Of a stretch of DNA of 31,236 bases, positions 16,473-23,774 are shown piece by piece; the first letter of the stretch is position 1; every line of letters begins with the position of its first letter. The notes beneath the pieces are model-generated. The model was not told where the DNA came from and ran no database searches. It was given only the letters and a program-made list of their open reading frames with translations. This DNA comes from Bacteroidota bacterium. Its GTDB lineage: Bacteria > Bacteroidota > Bacteroidia > Chitinophagales > Chitinophagaceae. The translations under genes and the position numbers were made by a program. The stretch is taken from positions 1 to 31,236 of the forward strand of contig JAEYUA010000247.1 in NCBI GenBank assembly GCA_023433755.1, given 5' to 3'.

Positions 16473-16480
16473 CAAAGGTA
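16473..16480 (-). promoter_or_regulatory. promoter -7 box of the SCO1-fur operon
   Basis: Read on the - strand, TACCTTTG is an exact TAnnTTTG match 17 bases before the start. TTTG on the - strand at 16506-16503, 22 bases further up, serves as -33. That -33 lies within a heptamer array. Confidence 0.65.
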
Positions 16481-16491
16481 AACCGGCGTGG

Positions 16492-16525
16492 AAGTTAAAA
16501 GTCAAAAGGTAAAAGTTAAAAAGTC
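16492..16525. repeat. heptamer tandem array (AAGTTAA/AAGTCAA)
   Basis: Four 7-base units AAGTTAA, AAGTCAA, AAGGTAA and AAGTTAA are followed by a decayed one. It supplies the -33 region of the SCO1-fur promoter. Confidence 0.65.
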
Positions 16526-16530
16526 GAAAT

Positions 16531-16593
16531 GTCCTCCTTCGCCAAGGCTACGGCGGACGAAGCCCACCTTCGCTAAGGCTACGGCGGACGATG
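16531..16593. repeat. two tandem REP-like elements
   Basis: Two copies with a 31-base period share CCTTCGC, then AAGGCTACGGCGGACGA (units near 16533 and 16564). Each is an imperfect palindrome: GTCC at one end pairs with GGAC at the other. Related copies are at 18638, 27854, 29185 and 29266. Confidence 0.8.
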
Positions 16594-16641
16594 CTCGGCT
16601 TATCGCTATTCTTTATATTTAACCAACTGAATTGCTTTTTT

Positions 16642-17061
16642 ATGAAATCAATAATATGCTTCCTGCTGGTTTTTATAAGCCTGGAAGGTTTTTCCCAGTC
16701 TGATGAAGAACAGATCCGTGCTTCTCTCGCCAGGCAGACAGCCAGTTGGAACCAGGGGGACTTAAGGGGGTTCATGGAAACCTACTGGAAAAATGATTCC
16801 CTGATGTTCATCGGCAAGAGCGGTGTCAACTGGGGCTGGGAAGCCACGCTGGCAAACTATAAAAGGGGTTATCCTGATACGGCTGCCATGGGTAAACTGG
16901 CTTTTGAACTGATCCAGGTAAAACAACTTTCACCTGAATATTTTTATGTGGTAGGGAAATGGATGCTCACGCGCAGCATTGGTGATGTGAGCGGGCATTA
17001 CAACCTGCTGTACCGCAAGATCAAGGGTAAATGGGTGATTGTTGCTGATCACAGTTCCTGA
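16642..17061 (+). CDS. secreted DUF4440/SnoaL-like protein
   Basis: A 139-residue exported protein. The signal peptide MKSIICFLLVFISLEGFSQ ends near residue 19. It is followed by an NTF2-like fold of the DUF4440 type: IRASLARQTASWNQGDLRGFMETYW, then the C-terminal strand YNLLYRKIKGKWVIVADHSS. Members have diverse or unknown roles. The in-frame extension upstream to 16591 is rejected because it runs into the REP-like repeat and would mask the signal peptide. It converges on the VanZ-like gene with no base between the two stop codons. Confidence 0.9.
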   Translation: MKSIICFLLVFISLEGFSQSDEEQIRASLARQTASWNQGDLRGFMETYWKNDSLMFIGKSGVNWGWEATLANYKRGYPDTAAMGKLAFELIQVKQLSPEYFYVVGKWMLTRSIGDVSGHYNLLYRKIKGKWVIVADHSS

Positions 17062-17466
17062 TCATGCAGCGGTAAGTTTTTTCTGCAAAAAACTGAAGCT
17101 GTAAAATGAGAGGATTAATCCAAATGCCGAAAATACCAGGTCAAAATAATCGAAAGTGCGGCCGAAAAACGGGATCAGTTGAAGGTATTCGTTGATAAGG
17201 GCCAGTGAAAAACCGGTGAGACAAACGATCCGGGTATCAGAAAAAAAATAAAAACGCAGCAGCCTTCCATTGAAAAACTGCGGGTGGGTGTACAACCAGG
17301 AAGCCACAAAGGGCACCAGTAAAGATCCGAGGAAATTGGGTGCGATGCCGGCCGCGAATTCCAGGAAACCTTCCAGGGGTATATAAGGTCTCACAATGAA
17401 TTTGATGAACCAGATTATGAGTATCCCGGTAATGATGATCTTTTTACTGAGCTTCCTGAATTCCAT
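17062..17466 (-). CDS. VanZ-like membrane protein
   Basis: A 134-residue membrane protein with about four helices (10-25, 42-58, 78-93, 108-126). The segment INEYLQLIPFFGRTFDYFDLVFSAFG carries the VanZ-like signature of Glu, Gln, Gly-Arg and paired Asp residues between the last helices. VanZ-like proteins are poorly understood. The name comes from teicoplanin resistance, but most have other roles. It is the last gene of a likely - strand operon with the GH25 lysozyme and a two-helix protein, 5 bases after the latter. Confidence 0.78.
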   Translation of the reverse strand: MEFRKLSKKIIITGILIIWFIKFIVRPYIPLEGFLEFAAGIAPNFLGSLLVPFVASWLYTHPQFFNGRLLRFYFFSDTRIVCLTGFSLALINEYLQLIPFFGRTFDYFDLVFSAFGLILSFYSFSFLQKKLTAA

Positions 17467-17471
17467 GCTGA

Positions 17472-17705
17472 TTATTTACGCCAGGTAATATAGAATTTAC
17501 GTATGAGCAGGATAAATGTTACAACTGCCAGCAGGTAAAAAACAATATGGTACCACCTGACGCCTTCTGTTATTGCACCAAGTTTAAAAAATATTCCGGC
17601 AGTCGCAATACCCAGCAGCCACAGAAGTCCCCAGAAAAATGAACTCATGATCTTCTGGAAGTACTTTCTTACCTCGGGATCCATTCCTGAATTGTATTCG
17701 TCCAT
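17472..17705 (-). CDS. small two-helix membrane protein
   Basis: A product of about 77 residues with two hydrophobic segments (SFFWGLLWLLGIATAGIFF and WYHIVFYLLAVVTFILLI) joined by a short polar loop, and a basic end. I do not recognise a family. It may be a 2TM domain protein. A longer start at 17753 would overlap the GH25 gene by 20 bases. The ATG at 17705 (MDEYNSGMDPEVRKYF) looks more natural. It sits between the GH25 and VanZ-like genes in the same direction with tiny gaps, so it belongs to the same operon. Confidence 0.75.
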   Translation of the reverse strand: MDEYNSGMDPEVRKYFQKIMSSFFWGLLWLLGIATAGIFFKLGAITEGVRWYHIVFYLLAVVTFILLIRKFYITWRK

Positions 17706-17733
17706 AAGTGAAATGTAAAGAAAAAGCTGCGAG

Positions 17734-18528
17734 CTAGGGAACCAGTAATTCACGAAATTTTAGGGAATCACCGTTGAATACATTGAAATCCACTTTTGAT
17801 ACAATGCCGTTCACCCGGCCCGATTCGCTGTGTTGCCAGAAGGACCATTCCCTGCTGATCCGCGGTTTATGGGGTTGCAGGTAATGCGCCACCCACAAGG
17901 GATAATCATCAAAATGCCCCTTCAAATAGGTGTTATAAAAATCAACGTTGGTATAAATGATAGGTTGTACACCATAATGAGCTTCCACCGCATCCAGCCA
18001 GGCCTTCACTTCCTGTCTCAGCCGCGTGGCGGGAGTGCCATTATTCTGTTCCACATCCAGTACGGGCGGCAGGTCACCACTTTCAATTTCCACTCTTTTT
18101 ATAAAATTCCTTGCCTGCGTTTTTCCATCCTTGCTGGCAATAAAAAAATGGTAAGCGCCACGGGTGATCCCGGCTTTTTTTGAATTTCTCCAGTTGCGGC
18201 GGAAATAACTGTCGGAACTGCTGATACCTTCTGTAGCCTTGATAAAAGCAAAGCCAATTTTGATATCACGCACCTGCATTTGCTTCACCAGGTCCCAGGC
18301 AATATGCTGCTGGTATTTGGAAACATCAATGCCGTGGATCTCGTAAGCACCGGGAATCTCAATACCAAATTCAGGATACTTTACAAAAGAGAGTTCCTTG
18401 CGTTCCAGCCACAGGTAAAAGAGCCAGGCAACGAAGCCAACCACCGCCAGCAGGGTGGCATAAACAAAAGCCTTCAAAAATTTTTTCCTTTGCCGCCTGG
18501 TCACAGTGCAATGATAGTGAAAGACCAT
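17734..18528 (-). CDS. membrane-anchored GH25 lysozyme
   Basis: A 264-residue cell-wall hydrolase that cleaves the N-acetylmuramic acid to N-acetylglucosamine bond of peptidoglycan. After a basic cytoplasmic start (VTRRQRKKFLK) comes one helix (about 20-40). The GH25 domain (64-260) includes GIDVSKYQ (Asp68), FAFIKATEG, the catalytic-site strand PPVLDVEQN (Asp158, Glu160), IIYTN and WSFWQHSE. The frame is open upstream to 18624, but that part runs through a heptamer array, so the ATG at 18528 is preferred. That ATG itself lies in the array's first unit. The gene leads an envelope operon with the two-helix and VanZ-like genes. Confidence 0.9.
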   Translation of the reverse strand: MVFHYHCTVTRRQRKKFLKAFVYATLLAVVGFVAWLFYLWLERKELSFVKYPEFGIEIPGAYEIHGIDVSKYQQHIAWDLVKQMQVRDIKIGFAFIKATEGISSSDSYFRRNWRNSKKAGITRGAYHFFIASKDGKTQARNFIKRVEIESGDLPPVLDVEQNNGTPATRLRQEVKAWLDAVEAHYGVQPIIYTNVDFYNTYLKGHFDDYPLWVAHYLQPHKPRISREWSFWQHSESGRVNGIVSKVDFNVFNGDSLKFRELLVP

Positions 18529-18553
18529 GGACCATAGACCATGGACCAGGGAA
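18519..18553. repeat. heptamer tandem array (CATGGAC)
   Basis: The units are GAAAGAC, CATGGAC, CATAGAC, CATGGAC and CAGGGAA. On the - strand each CAT gives an ATG, so potential starts for the GH25 gene fall every 7 bases in rotating frames. Confidence 0.7.
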
Positions 18554-18613
18554 GAAAACTTTGGGTACAGATTGTTGAGTGAACCCGGTGATAAACTCAA
18601 ATCTTTAAACGAC

Positions 18614-18641
18614 CATTCATTCACAATTCACAATTCACCCG
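18614..18641. repeat. heptamer tandem array (TCACAAT)
   Basis: Two exact TCACAAT units (18621-18634) are flanked by diverged ones. The array is broken by the REP-like element at 18638 and resumes afterwards as TTCACCA-like units up to the radical SAM gene. Confidence 0.6.
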
Positions 18642-18663
18642 CCTTCGCTAAAGCTATGGCGGG
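18638..18663. repeat. REP-like palindromic element
   Basis: CCCGCC and GGCGGG bound the core TTCGCTAAAGCTAT. It is the cleanest copy of the family also seen at 16531 and 29266. It is embedded in a heptamer array. Confidence 0.75.
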
Positions 18664-18702
18664 CGCAGCATTCACCATCAACCCTCATCATAGACTATTC
18701 AC

Positions 18703-18710
18703 TATCTTGC
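18703..18710 (+). promoter_or_regulatory. -7-like box of the radical SAM gene
   Basis: TATCTTGC resembles TAnnTTTG with one base missing. It ends 4 bases before the ATG at 18715, similar to polA and uvrB. Confidence 0.35.
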
Positions 18711-18714
18711 ACTC

Positions 18715-19740
18715 ATGCCCTTCAACTGGAATGACAGTGTGAATTTTTTATCGAAGATGACCTGGCGCAGGGCTTTGAATGCATCAAAGGTTTTAGCGAG
18801 TTACTATGCGAGCCGCTGGACCAAAAAACCTGTCCAGTGGGGTTATCCCATTTCCATTTCTTTTGAACCTACCACTTCCTGCAATCTCCGCTGTCCCGAA
18901 TGTCCGAGTGGTCTCCGTGCCTTTACCCGTCCTACCGGCATGTTGAAAAAAGATTTTTTCACGGAAACCATTGACCAGGTTTCTAAAGAACTGGTCTACC
19001 TGGTTTTTTATTTCCAGGGTGAGCCTTATCTCAATCCTGCTTTCCTTGACATGGTGCAGTATGCTTCTTCCAAAAAGATCTATACAGCAACTTCCACCAA
19101 TGCGCATTACCTGAATGAAGCCAATGCGAGGCGCACAGTTGAAAGTGGGTTGGACCGGCTAATCATTTCTATTGATGGTACAACCCAGGATACATACCAG
19201 CAGTATCGTGTAGGCGGACAACTGGACAAAGTGCTCCAGGGCGCTGCGAATATTGTGAAATGGAAAAAAGAACTGAAAAGCAAAACACCATTTATCATCT
19301 TCCAGTTCCTGGTGGTGAGGCATAATGAACACCAGATTGATGAAGTGAGGCAACTCGCGAGGGAAATCGGCGTGGATGAAGTGCGTTTGAAGACAGCACA
19401 GGTTTATGATTATGAAAATGATCCCAACCAGTTGATTCCCACATTGGCCAAATACAGCAGGTATAAAAAAGATAAGAACGGGAAGATGTCATTCAAAGGC
19501 AACATCGATAATCATTGCTGGCGACTGCATCATGATCCTGTCATTACCTGGGATGGTTCGGTGGTACCCTGTTGTTTTGATAAGGATGCAAAGCATAAGC
19601 TGGGTGATTTGAAGCAGCAAAGTTTCAAGGAATTATGGCATAATCCTGCTTATGTGAATTTCCGTAGCCAGGTATTGCAGGGAAGAAAAAACATTGACAT
19701 CTGCGCCAATTGTTCCGAAGGCGTGAAGGTCTGGGGCTAG
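18715..19740 (+). CDS. radical SAM / SPASM-domain enzyme
   Basis: A 341-residue iron-sulfur enzyme. The radical SAM motif CNLRCPEC (Cys56, Cys60, Cys63) in EPTTSCNLRCPECPSG binds the 4Fe-4S cluster that cleaves S-adenosylmethionine. The YLVFYFQGEPYLNP strand is the GGEP-like SAM-binding loop. The C-terminal SPASM region has VVPCCFD (Cys286, Cys287) and ICANC (Cys330, Cys333) as ligands for an auxiliary cluster. SPASM enzymes often modify peptides or sugars. No precursor-peptide gene is seen next to it, so the substrate is unknown. It is cytoplasmic and transcribed alone. Confidence 0.93.
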   Translation: MPFNWNDSVNFLSKMTWRRALNASKVLASYYASRWTKKPVQWGYPISISFEPTTSCNLRCPECPSGLRAFTRPTGMLKKDFFTETIDQVSKELVYLVFYFQGEPYLNPAFLDMVQYASSKKIYTATSTNAHYLNEANARRTVESGLDRLIISIDGTTQDTYQQYRVGGQLDKVLQGAANIVKWKKELKSKTPFIIFQFLVVRHNEHQIDEVRQLAREIGVDEVRLKTAQVYDYENDPNQLIPTLAKYSRYKKDKNGKMSFKGNIDNHCWRLHHDPVITWDGSVVPCCFDKDAKHKLGDLKQQSFKELWHNPAYVNFRSQVLQGRKNIDICANCSEGVKVWG

Positions 19741-19812
19741 CCTTGTATGATATCATTCAAATTCTTGTTATTTTGATATACAATCCAAATTACCCCTGGA
19801 TCAGCTAATAAA

Positions 19813-20268
19813 ATGGGAATTGAAAAAGATATCCAGCAACAAAATTTTACCAGTGCCCGCCAGAAGGCCATGATCAACATCCTCTTTACTTATGGATGGG
19901 TGATTGAAAAAGTAAGGGAGTTCCTTTCCCGGGAAGACATTACACACCAGCAGTTTAATATCATGCGCATACTGCGCGGCTCGCATCCCCAGCCATTATC
20001 TACACTCCAGATCCGCGAGCGAATGCTTGATAAAATGAGCGACACCAGCCGCATCGTTGACAGGCTCGTGATCAAAGGACTTGTTAAAAAAACCATTTGC
20101 GAAAAAGACAAAAGGCTGGTGGACGTTACCATAACGGACAAAGGACAAAGGCTTTTAAAGAAGCTGGACATGGAAGCAGATCATATTGATTCCATTATGG
20201 GAAAGCTGGATGAGAATGATGCGGAAATGTTAAGTCTTTTATTAGATAAATTACGTGGTAGTCAATAA
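19813..20268 (+). CDS. MarR-family transcriptional regulator
   Basis: A 151-residue winged-helix regulator. The MarR core runs from ITHQQFNIMRILRGS (about 43-57) through the recognition helix region LSTLQIRERMLDKMSDTSRIVDRLVIKGLV to the wing KKTICEKDKRLVDVTITDKGQRLLKKL. Such proteins usually repress nearby genes and respond to small aromatic ligands or oxidants. It lies 30 bases before the GHL10 hydrolase gene and may be co-transcribed with it. TTGTAT (19743) and ATACAA (19778) in its leader form a weak inverted pair that could be part of an operator. Confidence 0.92.
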   Translation: MGIEKDIQQQNFTSARQKAMINILFTYGWVIEKVREFLSREDITHQQFNIMRILRGSHPQPLSTLQIRERMLDKMSDTSRIVDRLVIKGLVKKTICEKDKRLVDVTITDKGQRLLKKLDMEADHIDSIMGKLDENDAEMLSLLLDKLRGSQ

Positions 20269-20298
20269 ACTATCTTCACGTTTCAGAATCTGATCTAC

Positions 20299-21588
20299 AT
20301 GAAAAAATTACTGACCACCCTTATCGTATCACTTACTGTATTCGTTGCTTTTGCCCAGCCGCAATATGAATTCCGCGGTGTTTGGATCGCAACAGTGGAT
20401 AATATCGACTGGCCTGAAAGAAATGTTTTTGATGTAGAGAAACAGAAGGCCGACTTCATCCAGCAACTGGAAATGCATCATGCCAATGGTATGAATGCCG
20501 TAGTGGTACAGGTGCGTCCAGCAACAGATGCATTCTATCCTTCTCCCTACGAACCCTGGAGCCAGTGGCTTACCGGCAAGCAGGGTAAGGCGCCTTCCCC
20601 TTTTTATGATCCCCTGCAATTCATGATCGAGGAAGCACACAAAAGAGGAATGGAATTCCATGCCTGGCTCAATCCATACAGGGCGAATTTTTCTATAGGC
20701 AAGGCATCCATCGCACCTAACCATATAACTAAAACACATCCTGAATGGTTTTTAAACTATGGTGGTAAAACTTATTTCGACCCGGGCAATACTGCAGGTC
20801 AGGCCTGGGTAACCAAAGTGATCCGGGATATCGTGAAACGTTATGAGGTGGATGCTATTCACATGGATGATTATTTCTATCCTTATAAAGTGCCCGGTAA
20901 GGAATTCCCGGATGCGCAATCCTATGCAAAAAATTCAAGAGGGTTAAGCAAGGCCGACTGGAGAAGAAGTAATGTGGACAGTATCATTGTTAAGATCGCG
21001 AACGTGATCAAGGAAGAAAAACCCTGGGTGAAGTTTGGTATCTCTCCATTTGGTGTCTGGCGCAACCAGGACCAGGATCCGATCGGTAGTCCCACCAAGG
21101 CCGGTGTCACCAATTATGATGACCTCTATGCCGATATACTGTTATGGCTCAGGGAAGGCTGGATCGATTATGTAGCCCCTCAGCTTTACTGGGAAACAGG
21201 TCACAAGCTGGCCGCTTTTGAAACTTTGGTGGAATGGTGGAGCCAGCATACCTATGGCAAACATCTTTATATCGGGCAGGGAATTTACCGGGCGCTGGAG
21301 AAGGGTGCCTCACGTGTAGCCTGGAAGAATCCTAATGAATTACCCAACCAGATCAAGCTGCTCAGAAATTATCCCAACATACACGGCAGCATTTATTTCA
21401 GCAGCAAATCCTTTGAATCCAATCCAAATGGCTGGTCAGATTCGTTGAGGAATAATTATTACAGCATCAGGGCTGAAGTGCCGCCCATGGAATGGCTGCC
21501 CGAGAACCCCAACAGGTCAACAACGGATCCAACAGGCTTTACCCGTCCTAAAGCAATCATGGCACCTTCGGAAAAAAGCAGGAAATAA
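20299..21588 (+). CDS. secreted GHL10 (DUF187) glycoside hydrolase-like protein
   Basis: A 429-residue exported enzyme. The signal peptide MKKLLTTLIVSLTVFVAFA ends near residue 19. The mature N-terminus EFRGVWIATVDNIDWP is the hallmark of the GHL10/DUF187 family. Further family segments are GMNAVVVQVRPATDAFYPSP, FHAWLNPYRANF, VDAIHMDDYFYPY and DYVAPQLYWE, which place acidic residues on a TIM barrel. The family is thought to act on cell-wall or glycan substrates. The exact specificity is not known. It lies downstream of the MarR gene and converges with the 21589 gene with no intervening base. Confidence 0.93.
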   Translation: MKKLLTTLIVSLTVFVAFAQPQYEFRGVWIATVDNIDWPERNVFDVEKQKADFIQQLEMHHANGMNAVVVQVRPATDAFYPSPYEPWSQWLTGKQGKAPSPFYDPLQFMIEEAHKRGMEFHAWLNPYRANFSIGKASIAPNHITKTHPEWFLNYGGKTYFDPGNTAGQAWVTKVIRDIVKRYEVDAIHMDDYFYPYKVPGKEFPDAQSYAKNSRGLSKADWRRSNVDSIIVKIANVIKEEKPWVKFGISPFGVWRNQDQDPIGSPTKAGVTNYDDLYADILLWLREGWIDYVAPQLYWETGHKLAAFETLVEWWSQHTYGKHLYIGQGIYRALEKGASRVAWKNPNELPNQIKLLRNYPNIHGSIYFSSKSFESNPNGWSDSLRNNYYSIRAEVPPMEWLPENPNRSTTDPTGFTRPKAIMAPSEKSRK

Positions 21589-21897
21589 TCAGTCTTTCCC
21601 CGTCGCATTTATTTTCCTTTCCATCCAGTCAACGTATGATTTGGATCCAAGGCGGAAGTAAAGGGGCAGGCGTATGGCCTGCTGTAACTGCAATTCCTTC
21701 CGGCAGAAAAAACCCAGGTGATCAACAGGCCCCGGAAGAACCAGGCCAGCCGTTTGATTGTAGAATTTTTGCGGCATAGAATACCTGTGGATAATGAGGG
21801 CTGATGAATCCGCCTGTGGCCTGGAATGTAGCTGTGACGCGGCTTCCAGGGAATTTAACAGGAATGTGACCAATAAAAGAACAACGCATCTGCCCAT
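21589..21897 (-). CDS. small secreted protein, conserved-looking unknown
   Basis: A 102-residue product. A hydrophobic start (MGRCVVLLLVTFLLNSLEAAS) is a likely signal peptide. The mature part contains SMPQKFYNQTAGL and the block HLGFFCRKELQLQQAIRLPL, then FRLGSKSYVDWMERK. From memory, a similar GFFCRKELQLEKA...PLRFRLGS block occurs in unannotated small proteins of Bacteroidota. I cannot confirm this here. The function is unknown. The single mature Cys in FFC is notable. It converges on the GHL10 gene: the two stop codons abut exactly. It is divergent from rpoN. Confidence 0.75.
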   Translation of the reverse strand: MGRCVVLLLVTFLLNSLEAASQLHSRPQADSSALIIHRYSMPQKFYNQTAGLVLPGPVDHLGFFCRKELQLQQAIRLPLYFRLGSKSYVDWMERKINATGKD

Positions 21898-21993
21898 GGA
21901 TTAGGATTTGCAGTAAATTTACGGCTTGATTTTTGTGAACCCGGCGGATTTTTTTCAGCAGAGGCTGAGATCGATTGCCACGAAAGAAACCAG

Positions 21994-23490
21994 ATGAGCC
22001 TTAGCCAGAGTCTACAACAGAAACTACTTCAGAAATTATCTCCCCAGCAGATCCAGCTCATGAAGCTGCTGCAGGTGCCCACTGCTATACTGGACGAAAG
22101 GATCAAGGAGGAACTGGAGGAGAACCCGGCACTCGAGCTTTCAGATGATGCCCATGACGACAGCATGGAGGCCAAGGATGAATTCACTGAGAGCACAACG
22201 GAAGAAGCGGAGTATGAAGAAAGTGAATTAAGCAGCGAGGACCAGTACGAAAACATTGATATATCCGATTACGTGCAGGAAGGAGATGATGATATAGCGG
22301 ATTACAAATTACGCGACGAGAATTACGGTGAGCAGGAAGAAAAGACCACCATGCCTTATAAAGTGGAAACCAGCTTTTATGAAGTGCTGGAAGCCCAGCT
22401 CGGCATGCTTAAACTGGATGACCGTGAATTCAGGATTGCAGAACAGATCATTGGCAGCATAGACGAAGATGGTTATCTCAGGAGAGAAACCGCGGCCATC
22501 GTGGATGACCTGGCCTTCCGCCAGAATATTGAATCTTCCGAAGAAGAAGTAGAAGGGATCATCAGGCGCATTCAGCAGTTTGATCCGCCAGGGGTGGCTG
22601 CACGTACCCTTCAGGAATGTTTGCTGCTGCAGTTACTGCGCATGAAGGAAGAAGGTAAGGATGTGGAAGTTGCCATCCAGGCACTGACCAAATACTTCGA
22701 TGAGTTTACCAAAAAACATTACGAAAAAATACAGCGTGGTCTCAATCTTAATGATGAAGACCTGAAGGAAGTGATGCAGCAGATCACCAAGCTCAATCCA
22801 AAGCCTGGTGGAAACGTGGGCGAGGTGAATAAGGCCGAAAGTTACGTGGTGCCTGATTTTTTCATTTTCAATAATGCGGGAAAGCTTGAACTTACGCTGA
22901 ACAGCAAGAACGCTCCTGAGCTGCGCATCAGCGAAGGGTATCGTGATATGCTTAAAGAATATGACAGGGGTGCCAAAAAGGACAGGAGGCAAAAAGAGGC
23001 GGTACTCTTCATCAAACAAAAGATTGATGCGGCCAAATGGTTCATTGATGCCATCAAGCAAAGGCAGCATACTTTGCTGAGCACCATGACCGCCATTATG
23101 AATCACCAGTATGATTTTTTTATTACAGGTGATGAAACTTCTTTGAGGCCGATGATCCTGAAAGATATTGCTGAGAAGACCGGTCTTGATATATCTACGG
23201 TGAGCCGTGTGGCCAACAGCAAATTTGTGCAGACAGAGTTTGGCACTTACAGGCTGAAGTTTTTCTTTAGTGAATCACTTACAACTGATACCGGTGAAGA
23301 AGTTTCTACCCGTGAAGTAAAAAAGATCCTGAGTGATATGATCGAGGGAGAAAGCAAGAAAAAACCGCTGAGTGATGAAAGACTTACAGAGTTGTTGCAA
23401 GAGAAAGGATATAATATCGCCCGCCGTACAGTTGCCAAATACAGGGAGCAGTTGAATATTCCTGTAGCGAGGTTGAGGAAGGAGCTGTAG
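21994..23490 (+). CDS. rpoN: RNA polymerase sigma-54 factor
   Basis: A 498-residue sigma factor that binds -24/-12 promoters and needs an enhancer-binding ATPase to open DNA. Region I is the Gln/Leu-rich start (SLQQKLLQKLSPQQIQLMKLLQ, with the core and activator contact). Region II is very acidic (about 47-115). Region III has the core-binding domain (FDPPGVAARTLQECL) and the DNA-binding HTH (DISTVSRVANSKFVQT). The RpoN box ARRTVAKYRE is at about 476-485. No enhancer-binding protein gene is adjacent. Its stop codon lies in the first unit of a heptamer array. Confidence 0.98.
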   Translation: MSLSQSLQQKLLQKLSPQQIQLMKLLQVPTAILDERIKEELEENPALELSDDAHDDSMEAKDEFTESTTEEAEYEESELSSEDQYENIDISDYVQEGDDDIADYKLRDENYGEQEEKTTMPYKVETSFYEVLEAQLGMLKLDDREFRIAEQIIGSIDEDGYLRRETAAIVDDLAFRQNIESSEEEVEGIIRRIQQFDPPGVAARTLQECLLLQLLRMKEEGKDVEVAIQALTKYFDEFTKKHYEKIQRGLNLNDEDLKEVMQQITKLNPKPGGNVGEVNKAESYVVPDFFIFNNAGKLELTLNSKNAPELRISEGYRDMLKEYDRGAKKDRRQKEAVLFIKQKIDAAKWFIDAIKQRQHTLLSTMTAIMNHQYDFFITGDETSLRPMILKDIAEKTGLDISTVSRVANSKFVQTEFGTYRLKFFFSESLTTDTGEEVSTREVKKILSDMIEGESKKKPLSDERLTELLQEKGYNIARRTVAKYREQLNIPVARLRKEL

Positions 23491-23521
23491 TCAGTAGTCG
23501 GTAGTTAGTAGTCGGTAGTCG
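23487..23521. repeat. heptamer tandem array (GTAGTCG)
   Basis: Five units, GTAGTCA, GTAGTCG, GTAGTTA, GTAGTCG and GTAGTCG, start with the rpoN stop codon. Each unit contains TAG, so all three frames are closed. Confidence 0.85.
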
Positions 23522-23558
23522 GTGCTTGTTGCGAAGTATTGTAACCTGTATGATCTTA

Positions 23559-23600
23559 CTCTGCGCATTCTCTTTTTTCTCCTTCTCTCTGCGGTAAAAA
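23559..23600. repeat. dispersed repeat, CTCTGCG...CTCTGCGGT type
   Basis: The segment begins CTCTGCG and ends CTCTGCGGTAAAAAA with a pyrimidine-rich middle. The copy at 27939-27982 matches at about 38 of 44 positions. Confidence 0.75.
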
Positions 23601-23606
23601 AGGTAC

Positions 23607-23637
23607 TAGCCGTTACGGCGGTAAGGGCGGTAAGTAG
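23607..23637. repeat. TAGCCGTT...GGTAAGTAG repeat copy
   Basis: This single copy is clearly related to the arms at 9817-9849: TAGCCGTTACGGCGG, then AAGGGCGGTAAGTAG. Confidence 0.75.
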
Positions 23638-23696
23638 TCTCTGAAATTTTTACATGACTTCAATAATCGAAGGGTTTAAAAAATTCCGTCTTTTTT

Positions 23697-23713
23697 CTTG
23701 GCGCCTTTGCGTG
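23697..23713. repeat. CTTGGCG...TTTGCG module
   Basis: CTTGGCGCCTTTGCGTG belongs to the same split-GCG type as the elements at 15376, 27836 (inverse orientation) and 29251. Confidence 0.5.
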
Positions 23714-23741
23714 AAACCCTCCATGACCTTGCGTGTCCATT

Positions 23742-23769
23742 TTTTGCCTTTTGCCTTTTGAATTTTGAC
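23742..23769. repeat. heptamer tandem array (TTTTGCC)
   Basis: Four units, TTTTGCC, TTTTGCC, TTTTGAA and TTTTGAC, lie directly after the stop codon of the PAP2-like gene when read on that gene's strand (- strand GTCAAAA, TTCAAAA, GGCAAAA). A near-identical array is at 29101. Confidence 0.75.
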
Positions 23770-23774
23770 TTATC

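Noticed and set aside
18529..18624. N-terminal extension of the GH25 lysozyme
   Set aside because: The extra 32 codons run through a heptamer array and have no membrane or signal character. The downstream ATG gives a normal N-terminus.
18715..19740. Radical SAM gene as part of a peptide-natural-product cluster
   Set aside because: No precursor-peptide-like small gene, protease or transporter lies beside it.
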